Assembly (NCBI GenBank): GCA_050181915.1
Contig: JBFXCS010000001.1
Span: 1,426,001 to 1,490,000 of the forward strand
Length of the DNA stretch: 64,000 bases
Source of the DNA: JBFXCS01 sp050181915
GTDB taxonomy: Bacteria > Actinomycetota > Thermoleophilia > Miltoncostaeales > Miltoncostaeaceae
Direction: 5' to 3'
How positions within the stretch are numbered: position 1 is the stretch's first letter; each line of letters opens with the position of its first letter. The translations under genes and the position numbers were made by a program. Below the pieces are notes generated by a model. That model did not search any database. It worked only from the letters and a program-made list of their open reading frames with translations, and was not told where the DNA came from. Below, piece by piece: positions 1-12,282 of the stretch.

Positions 1-848
1 CCGGTGCTGATCGCCGAGAGCGACCTCAACGACCCGAAGGTGCTGCGGCCCGCCTCGGAGGGCGGCTGGGGCTTCGACGCCCAGTGGTCGGACGACCTCC
101 ACCACGCCGTGCACGCCGCCGCGACGGGCGAGCGCGGCGGCTACTACGCCGACTTCGGCTCGGTGGCCGACGTGGCCGCCGCGACCGAGCGCCGCTTCGC
201 CTACGACGGGCGCTGGTCGCCGCGCCGGCGCCGGTGCCACGGCGCCCCGGCCGCCGACCGCCCGCCCGGCCAGTTCGTGGTGTACGCCCAGGACCACGAC
301 CAGGTGGGCAACCGCGCCCTGGGCGATCGCCTCGCGCCCCCCGCGGCGCGACTGGCGGCCATGTGGGTGCTCCTGTCACCCTTCGTCCCCATGATCTTCA
401 TGGGCGAGGAGCACGGCGAGACGCGGCCCTTCCTCTACTTCACCGACCACCCGGACCCGGCGATCGCCGCGGCGGCGCGGCGGGGGCGCCGGCGGGAGCT
501 GGCCGCCTTCGGGCCGCTGCCGCGCGCCATGCCCGACCCGCAGGACCCCGCGACGATGGCCGCCTGCGTGCTGCGCCCCGAGGAGGGCGACGCCGAGGCG
601 ACCGCCCTGTACCGCGCCCTGCTGCGGCTGCGGCGCGAGCTGCCGCGCGACGAGGGCCCGGTGCGGTGCGACGAGCGGGCCGGCTGGGCGGGCATGCGCC
701 GCGGCGCCGCCGAGGTGGTGGGCAACTTCGGCCGCGGGCCGGTGCGGGTGCCGGTGGACGCGCGGGAGCTGGTGCTCGCCAGCGGCCCGGGGGCGGAGCT
801 CCGCCCGGGGGCGCTCGATCTGCCCTCCCTGACCGGGGCGGTGGTGCG

Positions 849-852
<4 letters not shown>
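1..852 (+). CDS. treZ: Malto-oligosyltrehalose trehalohydrolase, C-terminal part
   Basis: TreZ cleaves the alpha-1,4 bond next to the terminal trehalosyl unit that TreY makes on malto-oligosaccharides, releasing free trehalose in the cytoplasm. The reading frame is open from base 1, so the N-terminal half lies outside the window. Visible are the GH13 motif AQDHDQVGN (the HD pair that stabilises the transition state), the FMGEEHGE segment and the typical C-terminal beta domain. The stop overlaps the start of glgX by 4 nt (ATGA), so the two are translationally coupled. Family assignment is firm; only the start is missing. Confidence 0.92.
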
Positions 853-2955
<2,103 letters not shown>

Positions 2956-2972
<17 letters not shown>

Positions 2973-4218
2973 GGCCCAGCCGCTCGAGGGCCCGCTCGCG
3001 GCGGCGCGCGCCGGCGATCTCGTCGGCGACGATCGAGGGGAGCGGGGCCAGCATCACGACCACCAGGCACGTCGCCAGCGACGCGCCGGCGGCCGCGAGG
3101 ATCACCGCCAGCGCGAGGATGGCGAGGTCCAGGGCGATCAGGGCGACGTGCATCCGATCCGGGCCCAGCAGCAGGTTGTAGAGGCCGCCGAGCGACAGCA
3201 CCAGCACCGCGGCCGGCACGGCGACCGCCGCCACCACCCCGGTGAGCCCGATCGCCGTCTCGCCCTCGATCCGGTAGGCGGCGACGTGCAGCCCCGCCCC
3301 GGTCGCGGCGATCGCGCCCCACACGACGATGTGGCCGTAGCCCCACAGGAACGCGAGCCCGCGGCGGTGGTGGAGGATCTCGCCGAACGGGCACAGGAAG
3401 TACATCCACCAGATGCCGAAGGCGAGGCCGGTGCCCGCGAGGCCGACGATCGCGGTCTCCACCGTCCAGCCCGCGCGCTCGACGATCGCCGACAGCGAGG
3501 CGATGGTGCCGATCAGGCACTCCCCGAGGGCGATGATCGCCAGCAGGCCGTACCGCTCCGCGATGTGGTGGGCGTGCCACGGCGTGCCCCCGCGCCGCTC
3601 GGCGACCCAGGGGCCGGCGAGCTCGATGAGGTACAGGGGCAGCGTCGCCGCGAAGGTCGCCCCGAGCGACATGTCGAAGGCGGCGACGGCCACCCAGCCG
3701 ACCTGGGCGATCGCGATGCTCGCGACGTAGGTCAGGGCGGTGCGCCGGCGCTCCCGGTCCCCGCGGGCGACGCGCAGCCACTGGGCGATCATCGCGACGC
3801 GCATCACCACGTAGCCGATCACGATCACCCGGTTGTCGAGGTGGTGGCCCTCCTCCAGCGAGTGGAAGAGCGCCGGGATCCCAATCGCGAGGATCAGCAC
3901 GCCCACCATCTGGACCATCGTGGTGATCCGGTAGAGCCAGTCGTCGCTGTCGTAGGCGCTGGCGAACCAGGTGAAGTTGATCCAGGCCCACGCGATCGCG
4001 AAGACGCTGAAGGCGAAGCCGATCAGCCCCGTGCGCAGGTGGCCGGCCGCCACCGAGTGGGCGAGCTCGGCCGACGCGGCGCTGAACGCGATCACGAAGG
4101 TGAGGTCGAAGAACAGCTCGAGCGGCGACGCGACGCGCCCGGCCTCGTGGGGGCTGCGCCCGACCATCCGCGCCAGGCGGTGGGCCGGGGACGGACGGGC
4201 GGGCTCGTCGGTCGCCAT
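2956..4218 (-). CDS. Low-temperature-requirement A (LtrA) family membrane protein
   Basis: A 420-residue polytopic membrane protein. The segment SPLELFFDLTFVIAFS near residue 30 is the hallmark LtrA entry motif, and FGIWWMYFLCPF and WGYGHIVVWGAI are further conserved membrane segments. About ten hydrophobic helices can be counted. The molecular function of LtrA proteins is not established; the name comes from a Listeria cold-growth phenotype. The ATG at 4218 directly precedes the hydrophilic leader MATDEPARPSP. The frame stays open upstream, but that extension is low-complexity and runs over the divergent neighbour. Confidence 0.85.
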
Positions 4219-4315
4219 CGGCGGCCAGTCTGCCAGAGCGCCGGCGGCCGGTCGGACGTGCCGCCGCACCCGCGCGGCGGGGGTCCGTCCCGCGGCATCG
4301 CTAGCCTCTGCGCCC

Positions 4316-5407
4316 GTGCGCCGTGCCCGCCCCCTGTCGTTCCTGACGGCCGCCCTCGTGGCGCTCGCCGCGGGCACCGCCACCGCCGCCGACCCTCCCC
4401 CGCCGTCGTCCACCGCCCCGGTGCCGACGACCCCCCCGCCCGCCCACCCGGCGCAGGCCACCGGATGGGCCCTCCCCGCCGCCCCCGGCCTGCTCCTCTC
4501 GGCGGCGCCGGACGCCGCGATCGCCCCCACCCGGGCGGTGCCCTCGACCCGCATCGCCGGCCAGGTGCTGCAGGTCGCGTGGGGCAACGACGGCCGCGTC
4601 TGGCTGCAGCTGCTGTTCCCCGACCGGCTGGGCGGCTGGGCCCCCGGCGACGCCGTGGTGGCGGCGCCCGCGCCGGCCGCCCCGTCGCCGGCCGCGCAGG
4701 CGGCGGTGACCAGGGGCATCGCGGCCCTCGGCCCGGGCGGGGCGCTCGTGGTGCGCGACACGCTGGGCCGCACGATCATCCAGGCCGGCACCACGCGGGC
4801 GCTCAGCCTCGCGTCGGTCACCAAGCTGGCGACGATGGCGGCCACCCTGCAGCGGCGCTCGGTCAGCGCGGCGCTGGCCGCCCGCGTGCTCGGCGACTCG
4901 GACAACGACCGGGCGCAGCGGCTCTCCACCGACCTCGGCGGGGGCAGCCGCGCCGCGGGGGCGCGCGCCGCCCGCGAGGCCGTCGCCGCCCTCGGCGTGC
5001 GCATCCGCCTGGTGGACGGCTCCGGCCTGTCCCCGGGCAACCGGGCCACCGCCCAGGAGATCACCGACCTGCTGCTGGCGATGCGCGACCAGCCGCGCTT
5101 CCCGGTGTTCTTCCGCGGGCTCTCGGTCGCCGGGCGCAGGGGCACCCTGGGCGGCCGCATGCGCGGCACCAGCGCCTCCGGCCGGGTGCGGGCCAAGACC
5201 GGCACCCTCTTCGACCACCCGACGTCGAGCCTGTGCGGCTACTTCTGGCCGGCGGGCTCCGGCCTCGCCCCGGATCGGGCGATGGTGGTCTGCATGCTGG
5301 AGAACGGCGTCTCGCCCTACCGGGCGCGTCCCGCCCAGGACGCCGTGATGGCCGCGCTCACCGCCTCCGGCGCCTTCGTCGCCCCGGCGATCTCGAGCCG
5401 TCCTTAG
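4316..5407 (+). CDS. dacB: D-alanyl-D-alanine carboxypeptidase/endopeptidase, S13 (PBP4/DacB) type, short
   Basis: A secreted penicillin-binding protein that trims peptidoglycan stem peptides. The GTG start gives 363 residues with a signal peptide (about 1-25). Active-site motifs are SVTK (167-170, nucleophile Ser and general-base Lys), SDN (195-197) and KTGT (294-297). VDGSGLSPGN and GRVRAKTGTL are typical S13 strings. SxxK and SxN lie only about 25 residues apart, whereas typical PBP4 proteins carry a large inserted domain there, and a roughly 100-residue SH3-like or unknown region precedes SxxK. This is a stripped-down member. A hairpin follows the stop. Confidence 0.85.
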   Translation: MRRARPLSFLTAALVALAAGTATAADPPPPSSTAPVPTTPPPAHPAQATGWALPAAPGLLLSAAPDAAIAPTRAVPSTRIAGQVLQVAWGNDGRVWLQLLFPDRLGGWAPGDAVVAAPAPAAPSPAAQAAVTRGIAALGPGGALVVRDTLGRTIIQAGTTRALSLASVTKLATMAATLQRRSVSAALAARVLGDSDNDRAQRLSTDLGGGSRAAGARAAREAVAALGVRIRLVDGSGLSPGNRATAQEITDLLLAMRDQPRFPVFFRGLSVAGRRGTLGGRMRGTSASGRVRAKTGTLFDHPTSSLCGYFWPAGSGLAPDRAMVVCMLENGVSPYRARPAQDAVMAALTASGAFVAPAISSRP

Positions 5408-5415
5408 AGCACCTG

Positions 5416-5449
5416 ACGGGATGAGGCGCGCGGCCACGCGTCATCCCGT
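5416..5449 (+). terminator. Hairpin after the carboxypeptidase gene
   Basis: Perfect 9-bp inverted repeat (ACGGGATGA/TCATCCCGT) 8 bases after the stop codon, with an inner CGCG/CGCG pairing. There is no T-run, as is common in high-GC actinobacteria. Confidence 0.5.
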
Positions 5450-5552
5450 TACGCGCACTTAGTTCGGGTTCCCTCACTCCACCAGTTAGACATCCCTAAT
5501 AGACTGCGCCCCGGCCGCCCGGCGGCCCACGAGGGCGACGGCGAGGGGGACG

Positions 5553-6701
5553 ATGGGCGCGCACGACCTGCGGCTTCTCTGGTACATCAACGGCACCGAC
5601 GGCGAGGTGCCCTGGCAGCCGGAGCACCGCATCCGGCCCTCCCTCGCCCACCTGCGCCACCTGGCCGGCACGCTCGACCGCCTGGGCTACTACGGAGCGC
5701 TCAGCACGGCCCGCGAGACGATCGCGCTGGTCGGCGACACCGAGCGCCTGCGCTTCCTGATCCCCGAGTACCCGGGGGTGAAGCCGCCGGCGCTGCTCGC
5801 CGAGGAGGCGCAGGTCTTCGACCACTATTCCGGCGGCCGACTGATCTACAACCAGGTCAACGGCGCCGATCCGGTGCTCGCCCGCTACGGCCGCTTCGCC
5901 CCCAAGGCCGAGCGCTACGCGATCTCGGCCGAGTACTGGACGCTCGCGCGCTCCATCTACCTCGACGCGACCGAGGCCGTGGACGGCGATCACTTCCGCC
6001 TCGGGCCGCGCTACAAGCCGCCGATCCCGGGACCGCGCCAGCGCGGAGGGGTGCCCGTGTGGGGCACCGGCGCCTCCGCCGAGGGCATCGCCCACGCCGT
6101 CGAGGTGCTCGACGTCTACCTCAGCTTCCTCGCCACGCCGGATGCGCTGGCGCGCACCTTCGGCACGCTCCGCGAGGCGGCGGCGCGCGCGGGCCGCTCG
6201 ATCCCGGTCGGGGTGCTCGCGAGCGTGATCGTGCGCGACAGCGACGAGGAGGCCTGGGCCCGGTTCGAGTGGCAGCTCGCCCGGACCGACCCCGCCGAGA
6301 TGGCGCGCCTCGCCGACCGCAACCTGCGCTCCTTCGGCTTCGGCCCGCTCGCCGAGCTGTCGAGCGACGACCCCCAGGTGCAGGCCCGCATCGACGCCCT
6401 CCGCGCGGGACGGATCCCCGGCCGCGACGAGCTGGAGTTCGCGCCCGGCCTCGCCGCGGGCCTCACCACCTGGACCTCCGGCGAGCCGCCCTTCGACATC
6501 GGGGGCAAGGGCTCGGGCAACTACCTGGTGGGTAGCCCCGAGACCGTCGCCGCGCTCATCGCCGACCTGTCGGACCGCCTCGACATCGACACCTGGATCC
6601 TGTCCGGCTGGCCGCTCGCCGAGGAGGCCGAGCGCTTCGCGCGCCAGGTGCTCCCGCTGCTGCCGGTGCGGCCCTACGAGCCGCCGGCGCTCGTGCCCTA
6701 G
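5553..6701 (+). CDS. LLM-class flavin-dependent monooxygenase (SsuD-like)
   Basis: A 382-residue luciferase-like monooxygenase closest in pattern to FMNH2-dependent alkanesulfonate monooxygenase: an early WYINGTDGE strand, GYYGALSTARET, a central LIYNQVNGADPV, RYGRFAPKAERY and GVPVWGTGAS. Such enzymes take reduced flavin from a separate reductase and cleave C-S bonds or oxidise other small substrates, so the substrate cannot be assigned. No flavin reductase or sulfonate transporter is adjacent, which argues against a dedicated sulfonate operon. The ATG follows a GGCGAGGGGG tract. The 3' end overlaps treS by 4 bp in convergent orientation. Confidence 0.85.
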   Translation: MGAHDLRLLWYINGTDGEVPWQPEHRIRPSLAHLRHLAGTLDRLGYYGALSTARETIALVGDTERLRFLIPEYPGVKPPALLAEEAQVFDHYSGGRLIYNQVNGADPVLARYGRFAPKAERYAISAEYWTLARSIYLDATEAVDGDHFRLGPRYKPPIPGPRQRGGVPVWGTGASAEGIAHAVEVLDVYLSFLATPDALARTFGTLREAAARAGRSIPVGVLASVIVRDSDEEAWARFEWQLARTDPAEMARLADRNLRSFGFGPLAELSSDDPQVQARIDALRAGRIPGRDELEFAPGLAAGLTTWTSGEPPFDIGGKGSGNYLVGSPETVAALIADLSDRLDIDTWILSGWPLAEEAERFARQVLPLLPVRPYEPPALVP

Positions 6702-9700
6702 ACCTCGGTGGCCAGCAGGTCGAGCAGGCCGGTGAGGGCGATCGGCACCCAGTCCGGCCGGTTGTTGAGCTCGTACGACAGCTCGTACACGGCCTTCTCC
6801 AGCAGCGAGGTGTCGAGCAGGACGGCGAGGGCCGTCGGATCGTCGGGGATCCACGGCGCGTCTCCGGCCTCGTCGAGGTAGGCGCCGAGGAAGGCCGCCG
6901 ACACGCCGTCGCACCAGTAGCGCCCCCACGCCTCGAGCTCGCGGGCGGCCTCGGAGCCCGACTCCACCACGCCGCGCAGCGACTGGTCGAGCAGGCCGGT
7001 GAAGGTGGCGTAGTGGAATGACCGCAGCACGCCGGCCACGTCGCGCAGCGGGCTGCGCTTCACCTTCCGGTCGCCGAGAGTCCGGGCCGGCTCGCCCTCG
7101 AAGTCGATGATCATGAAGTCCCGGCCGGTGAAGAGGATCTGGCCGAGGTGCAGGTCGCCGTGGCAGCGCAGCCGCACGGACGAGGCGCGCAGGTGGATGA
7201 GCGCCGAGAAGCGGCGCAGCAGGGCCTGCTCCTGGGCGAGCAGGCGCTCGGCCCGGGAGCGCGCGCCGGGATCCATGGCCGGCATCGCGCCCCGCAGCAG
7301 GCCCAGCGCGCGGCCGGTGAGGTTGCGCAGCGACTGGTACACGCCCCGCTGGTAGTGCGGGGTGAGCGGCTCGGGCGCCAGGCCCGGGTCGACCGCGTCG
7401 GAGGCGAGCGCGGCGTGCATCCCCGCCACGCGGCGCCCGATCAGCTGGGCCGAGTAGAGGTACGACCCGACCAGCTCCTCGACCAGCGGGGGAGCGGCGG
7501 CGCGGGCGCGGTCGAGCAGGCCCCCGAGCGGCGGATCGGGCGGCGCGGCGCCGGGCCGGATGCGCTCGGTGACGATCTCCTCGTAGATCCGGCCGAGGGC
7601 GTCGAGGGTGTACTGCCACGCGTCGCCCTCGTTCGAGACGAACTCGTGGAGCACCGCGAGCGTGGCGGGCTCGCCGCCGTCGCGGTGGTACTCGAGCCGT
7701 CCCACCACCCGCGGGGTGTGCCGGTAGCCCGCGCGCTCCGTGAGGAACTGGCCCAGCTCGACGTCCGGGTTGAGGCCGCCCTCCACCCTGCGGAACAGCT
7801 TGAGGATGAGGCTCTGGTCGTAGATCACCGACGTGTTGCTCTGCTCGGCGCGGAAGATCGAGGGCTCCGGCGAGTCCTCCATGCCGAGCGCCGCGCGCAG
7901 GGCCGGCGACCCGTGGCCCGTGAGGCGGCCGCCCTCGCTGCCGCGCAGCCGGCGCCGGCGCCGCACCGCCTCGAGCAGGGCGCGCGCCACGTCCGGGTCG
8001 AGCAGGCCGTCGGCCACGACCGTGAAGGTCTCGGGGTCGTTGAGGCGGGCGACAATGCCGCGCGGGTTGTCGGCGGCCAGGTACTCGGCGCGCTGGCCGT
8101 CGACGATGACGAGCGGCACCGAGTACGTCTCGGGCTCGCCGTCCGCGAACTCGACCCGCACGATCGCGATGCGGCCGCGCAACCGCCCGCGCGGGCCCTC
8201 CAGCGGCACCACGTCGCGCACCTGCACGGACCGCATCCTGCGCGCCTTGCCCGCGAACCAGCGCCGCGACGGCAGGAAGCGCCGCAGGGCCGCCTCGAAC
8301 GCCGCCCGGGTGCGCCCGCCGGTGAGCTCCTCGATGGTCCGGGCGTTGGCGATCAGGGGCGCCCGGTCGTCGGCGGCCTCCGCCTCCTCCCCCGCGTTCT
8401 CGATCGCCAGCCAGTAGAAGGCGTAGGGGCCGAGGGTGAGCAGGTAGGGCAGATCGCCGATCGGCGGGAAGCTGGTCTGGCCGGTGAGCTCCACCGGCGC
8501 GATGCCCCTGAAGCGCGAGAGGTCGAGCTCGACGTACTGGGCGAAGCGCGACAGGTTCGCCACGATCAGGACGCTGCGGTTCCCGTCGCCGCGCAGGAAG
8601 GCCAACACGCGCCGGTTCTCGGGGTGCAGGAACTCCAGGTCGCCACGACCGAACACCTCGTAGCGCTTGCGCAGGGCCAGCATGCGCCGCATCCACCAGA
8701 GCAGCGAGCCGGGGTTCTTCGCCTGGTTCTCGACGTTCGCCGTCTCGTAGTGGAATTCGGGATCGATGATCGGCGGCAGGTAGAGGCGCTGCGGATTGGC
8801 CCGCGAGAAGCCGGCGTTGCGGTCGCCGCTCCACTGCATCGGCGTCCGCACCCCGTCGCGGTCGCCGAGGTAGATGTTGTCGCCCATCCCGATCTCGTCG
8901 CCGTAGTAGATGACCGGCGTGCCGGGCAGCGACAGCAGCAGGCCGTTCATCAGCTCGATCTTCGCCCGGTCGTTGCCGAGCAGCGGGGCCAGCCGGCGGC
9001 GGATGCCCAGGTTGATGCGGGCCTCGCGCTCGTGCGCGTAGACCCGGTACATGTAGTCGCGCTCCTCGTCGGTGACCATCTCGAGGGTCAGCTCGTCGTG
9101 GTTGCGCAGGAACAGCGCCCACTGGCAGCCGTCGGGGATGGGCGGCGTCTGCTGGAGGATGTCGATGATCGGGAAGCGATCCTCCATCTGGATCGCCATG
9201 AACAGCCGCGGCATGACCGGGAAGTGGAACGCCATGTGGCACTCGTCGCCGTCGCCGAAGTACTCGGCGGCGTCCTCCGGCCACTGGTTCGCCTCGGCCA
9301 GGAGCATCCGGCTCGGGAACTCCCGGTCGACGTGGGCGCGCAGCTCGCGGAGGAACCCGTGGGTGCGCGGCAGGTTCTCGCAGCTCGTGCCCTCCTCCTC
9401 GTAGAGGTACGGCACGGCGTCGAGCCGCAACCCGTCGACGCCCATCCTGAACCAGAAGTCGACCTGCGAGAACAGCGCCCGGCGGACCTCGGCGTTCTCG
9501 AAGTTCAGATCCGGCTGGTGGGAGTAGAAGCGGTGCCAGTAGTACTGACCGGCCGTCGGGTCCCACGACCAGTTCGAGGCCTCGAAGTCCTTGAAGATGA
9601 TGCGGGCGTCGCGGTACCGCTCCGGGGTGTCGCTCCACACGTAGAAGTTGCGCCAGCGGCTGCCGGCGGGCGCGCGCCGCGCGCGCTGGAACCAGGGGTG

Positions 9701-10042
9701 CTGGTCGCTGGTGTGGTTGAGGACCAGCTCGGTGATGACGCGCAGCCCGCGGTCGTGGGCGCGACGGATGAACTGGGCGACGTCGCGCATGCTGCCGTAG
9801 CTCGGGTTGACCGAGCGGTAGTCGGCGATGTCGTACCCGTCGTCGCGCAGCGGCGAAGGGTAGAACGGCAGCAGCCAGATCGCGGTGACGCCCAGATCGT
9901 GCAGGTAGTCGAGCTTCGAGATCAGCCCGCGGAAGTCGCCGATGCCGTCCTCGTTGCTGTCGGCGAAGGCGCGGACGTGCAGCTCGTAGATGACGGCGTC
10001 GCGGTACCAGTCGGGGGCGTCGTGGAGGGGCGAGGCGGTCAT
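6698..10042 (-). CDS. treS: Trehalose synthase-maltokinase fusion (TreS-Mak)
   Basis: A 1114-residue bifunctional protein. Residues about 10-555 are GH13 trehalose synthase, which interconverts maltose and trehalose: nucleophile D208 (GLRLDAVPY), acid/base E250 (LLAEANQW), D316 (LRNHDELT). A linker leads to a maltokinase module (RWFAGKARRM, then RCHGDLHLGQ around residue 957 and IIDFEGEPARTLGDR around 980), an aminoglycoside-phosphotransferase fold that makes maltose 1-phosphate. Maltose 1-phosphate feeds GlgE; no glgE lies in the window. Actinobacteria often encode the activities separately (TreS + Pep2), but fusions are known. The ATG at 10042 opens on MTASPLHDAPDWYRDAVIYE. Confidence 0.95.
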   Translation of the reverse strand: MTASPLHDAPDWYRDAVIYELHVRAFADSNEDGIGDFRGLISKLDYLHDLGVTAIWLLPFYPSPLRDDGYDIADYRSVNPSYGSMRDVAQFIRRAHDRGLRVITELVLNHTSDQHPWFQRARRAPAGSRWRNFYVWSDTPERYRDARIIFKDFEASNWSWDPTAGQYYWHRFYSHQPDLNFENAEVRRALFSQVDFWFRMGVDGLRLDAVPYLYEEEGTSCENLPRTHGFLRELRAHVDREFPSRMLLAEANQWPEDAAEYFGDGDECHMAFHFPVMPRLFMAIQMEDRFPIIDILQQTPPIPDGCQWALFLRNHDELTLEMVTDEERDYMYRVYAHEREARINLGIRRRLAPLLGNDRAKIELMNGLLLSLPGTPVIYYGDEIGMGDNIYLGDRDGVRTPMQWSGDRNAGFSRANPQRLYLPPIIDPEFHYETANVENQAKNPGSLLWWMRRMLALRKRYEVFGRGDLEFLHPENRRVLAFLRGDGNRSVLIVANLSRFAQYVELDLSRFRGIAPVELTGQTSFPPIGDLPYLLTLGPYAFYWLAIENAGEEAEAADDRAPLIANARTIEELTGGRTRAAFEAALRRFLPSRRWFAGKARRMRSVQVRDVVPLEGPRGRLRGRIAIVRVEFADGEPETYSVPLVIVDGQRAEYLAADNPRGIVARLNDPETFTVVADGLLDPDVARALLEAVRRRRRLRGSEGGRLTGHGSPALRAALGMEDSPEPSIFRAEQSNTSVIYDQSLILKLFRRVEGGLNPDVELGQFLTERAGYRHTPRVVGRLEYHRDGGEPATLAVLHEFVSNEGDAWQYTLDALGRIYEEIVTERIRPGAAPPDPPLGGLLDRARAAAPPLVEELVGSYLYSAQLIGRRVAGMHAALASDAVDPGLAPEPLTPHYQRGVYQSLRNLTGRALGLLRGAMPAMDPGARSRAERLLAQEQALLRRFSALIHLRASSVRLRCHGDLHLGQILFTGRDFMIIDFEGEPARTLGDRKVKRSPLRDVAGVLRSFHYATFTGLLDQSLRGVVESGSEAARELEAWGRYWCDGVSAAFLGAYLDEAGDAPWIPDDPTALAVLLDTSLLEKAVYELSYELNNRPDWVPIALTGLLDLLATEV

Positions 10043-10268
10043 CCGCGGGCATGCTAGACCCCCCGCAGGTTCCCGTGGACCCCCCGCGGGGCGGGTGCGG
10101 ATCCGACCCGCGCGGGACGGATCCGGCCGCCCCGCGCGTTAACCGATGAGGACATCCGCACCGCGCGCCCGACCGTTCAGATCACTGGAGGACGCCCCGT
10201 CGCGGTGAGATGATGACATTCCGCACGAACTTCTCTGCCGACACGCCAGACGGGAACCCGACCCCCCG

Positions 10269-10919
10269 ATGCGCGCCCCTTCCCTTCCCCTGCTCGCCGC
10301 CGCGTTCGCCGGCCTCGCGGCGACCGCCGCCGGCGCCACGTCGCAGCAGGCGGACGCGGGCTACCTCGTCCTGACGCGGCCGGTCCCGCCGCTCGCCCTG
10401 TCGCCCGGACCGGGCGTCTGGAACGGGGTCGAGCGCAGCGCGCGGCGGCCGGCCGTCGAGGACCTCGCCCATCGCTTTCCGCGGGCCCGCCTCCACGTGG
10501 GCCAGAGCGCCGTGGTGCGCCTGCCCTTCGTCGCCTCCGCCGTGCGGGTCACCGCCATGCGCCCCGTCGGCGTGACCGACGGCGGTCGCCTCATGGTGAC
10601 GCGCACGCACCTCGACGCCGTCCTCGACGGCCAGTACGTCAGCTGGCGGATCAGCGGGGCCGGGGCGATCATCGTGGTCTACGCGGTGGACGCGCAGGGG
10701 CGGGGCACCGCCTCGGGCCGGTTCATCGGGCGCATCGCGAGCGCGAAGAGCTGCCGCGGGTGGACCGTCGGGCTGCGCGCCGCCCGGCGGGCGGCGGAGG
10801 CCGCCGACGCCGACGAGCCCGCCGCCCGATCGGACGCCCGCGCGGAGCGCATCGACGCCCTGCGCGCCCTCCTGCGCAGGAGGTGCGTCTCGCCCGACGG
10901 GGTGCGCCGCGCGACGTAG
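10269..10919 (+). CDS. Secreted protein of unknown function
   Basis: 216 residues with a clear signal peptide (hydrophobic core LPLLAAAFAGLAATAAG, cut near residue 22-25). A compact beta-rich middle holds RLHVGQSAVVRLPFVASAVR and HLDAVLDGQYVSW, and the tail is Arg/Ala-rich and charged with two cysteines. I recognise no family. The 226 bp upstream of it are shared with the divergent treS gene. They hold GC-rich sequence, and I see no gene or riboswitch there. Confidence 0.6.
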   Translation: MRAPSLPLLAAAFAGLAATAAGATSQQADAGYLVLTRPVPPLALSPGPGVWNGVERSARRPAVEDLAHRFPRARLHVGQSAVVRLPFVASAVRVTAMRPVGVTDGGRLMVTRTHLDAVLDGQYVSWRISGAGAIIVVYAVDAQGRGTASGRFIGRIASAKSCRGWTVGLRAARRAAEAADADEPAARSDARAERIDALRALLRRRCVSPDGVRRAT

Positions 10920-10968
10920 GGCTCGCATGAGGATCCGCCCGGACGGGCATCATCTAGTGTCCTGAGTC

Positions 10969-12279
10969 GTGCCCGAGCTGCAGCGCACATACCGGGGCTC
11001 CGCCTCCCGCCCGGAGGACGAGCTCGACCGGCGCGGCCCCGAGCGGGCGGTGGTCATCGCGTCGCTGCCCGGAGGGGGCGACGACGACGATCGCCTGGGC
11101 GAGCTGGTCGAGCTGCTGCGCACCGCCGGGGCCGAGGTCGTGGAGACGATCGTCCAGCACCGCGACCAGCCGGAGCCGCGCACCTACCTCGGCCGCGGCC
11201 GCCTCGAGGAGCTGAAGGAGGCCGTGACCCGGCTCGCGCCGGACCTGGTGGCCGCGGAGGGTCAGCTCTCGCCGGGGCAGCAGCGCGCGCTGGAGGACCG
11301 CCTCAAGACCCGCGTGGTCGACCGCACCGCGGTGATCCTCGACATCTTCGCCCAGCACGCCCGCTCGGCCGAGGGCAAGCTGCAGGTCGAGCTCGCCCAG
11401 CTGGAGTACTCCTACGCCCGCCAGGAGGGCCTCTGGCAGCACCTGGAGCGCCTGGGGGCCGGCGTCGGCACCCGCGGCCCGGGCGAGTCGCAGCTCGAGT
11501 CGGACCGGCGGCTGGTGCGCGCCCGCATGGCCACGCTGCGGCGGCGCCTTCGCGACGTTGGCCGGGCCCGCGACACGCAGCGCGAGCGGCGGACCGCGTC
11601 GTCGCTGCTGCGCGTCGCGCTGGCGGGCTACACGAACGCCGGCAAGTCGAGCCTCATGAACCGGCTCACCGGCGCGGGCGTGTCGGTCGACGACGCGCTC
11701 TTCGAGACCCTCGACCCCACCACGCGGCGCGTCCGGCTGGACGGCCACGACGTGCTGCTGTCGGACACCGTCGGCTTCATCCGCCACCTGCCCCACCAGC
11801 TGGTGCAGGCCTTCTCGGCCACCCTGGAGGAGGTGCGCGACGCCGACGTCATCCTGCACGTCGCCGACGCATCCGAGCCCGAGGCGCGCCGGGCGGCCCG
11901 GGCCGAGGCGGTCGTCGACGTGCTCGAGGAGATCGGCGCGTCCGACATCCCGCGCGTGCTGGTGCTCAACAAGATCGACCTGGTCGAGCCGGACGAGCGC
12001 GAGGCGCTGGCCAACCGGCACCCGGAGTCGGTGCGGCTGTCGGCCGCCACCGGCGAGGGGCTCGACGATCTGGCCGCGGCCCTGGCCGAGGCCGCCCGCG
12101 GCAGGCTCGAGCGGATCGACGTCACGATCCCCTATCCCCGGACCGCCCTGGTCGCCACGGTCTACGCCGAGGGGCGCGAGGTCACCCAGGAGGCCACGGA
12201 CGAGGGCACCCGCGTCCGCGCGCTGCTGCCGCCCGCCGCCGCGGCCCGCCTGCGGGCCGCGCTCGACGGCGGGGGCTGA
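10969..12279 (+). CDS. hflX: Ribosome-associated GTPase HflX
   Basis: A 436-residue GTPase that binds the 50S subunit and helps split stalled ribosomes. The N-terminal HflX domain holds ELKEAVTRLAPDLV, RVVDRTAVILDIFAQHARS and LAQLEYSYAR, followed by GAGVGTRGPGESQLE and a coiled segment. The G domain has the P-loop GYTNAGKSS (about 222-230), the G3 motif DTVGFI and the G4 motif NKID. Start is GTG (MPELQRTYRG); length is typical. A bipartite hairpin separates it from the convergent transpeptidase gene. Confidence 0.96.
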   Translation: MPELQRTYRGSASRPEDELDRRGPERAVVIASLPGGGDDDDRLGELVELLRTAGAEVVETIVQHRDQPEPRTYLGRGRLEELKEAVTRLAPDLVAAEGQLSPGQQRALEDRLKTRVVDRTAVILDIFAQHARSAEGKLQVELAQLEYSYARQEGLWQHLERLGAGVGTRGPGESQLESDRRLVRARMATLRRRLRDVGRARDTQRERRTASSLLRVALAGYTNAGKSSLMNRLTGAGVSVDDALFETLDPTTRRVRLDGHDVLLSDTVGFIRHLPHQLVQAFSATLEEVRDADVILHVADASEPEARRAARAEAVVDVLEEIGASDIPRVLVLNKIDLVEPDEREALANRHPESVRLSAATGEGLDDLAAALAEAARGRLERIDVTIPYPRTALVATVYAEGREVTQEATDEGTRVRALLPPAAAARLRAALDGGG

Positions 12280-12282
12280 GCC

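Noticed and set aside
7148..10057. Long open frame of about 969 codons on the plus strand
   Set aside because: Mirror of treS-mak; high-GC genes commonly leave an open antisense frame.
10214..10310. Small frame starting ATGACATTCCGCACG before the secreted protein
   Set aside because: It overlaps the real signal-peptide start in another frame and lacks G/C third-position bias.
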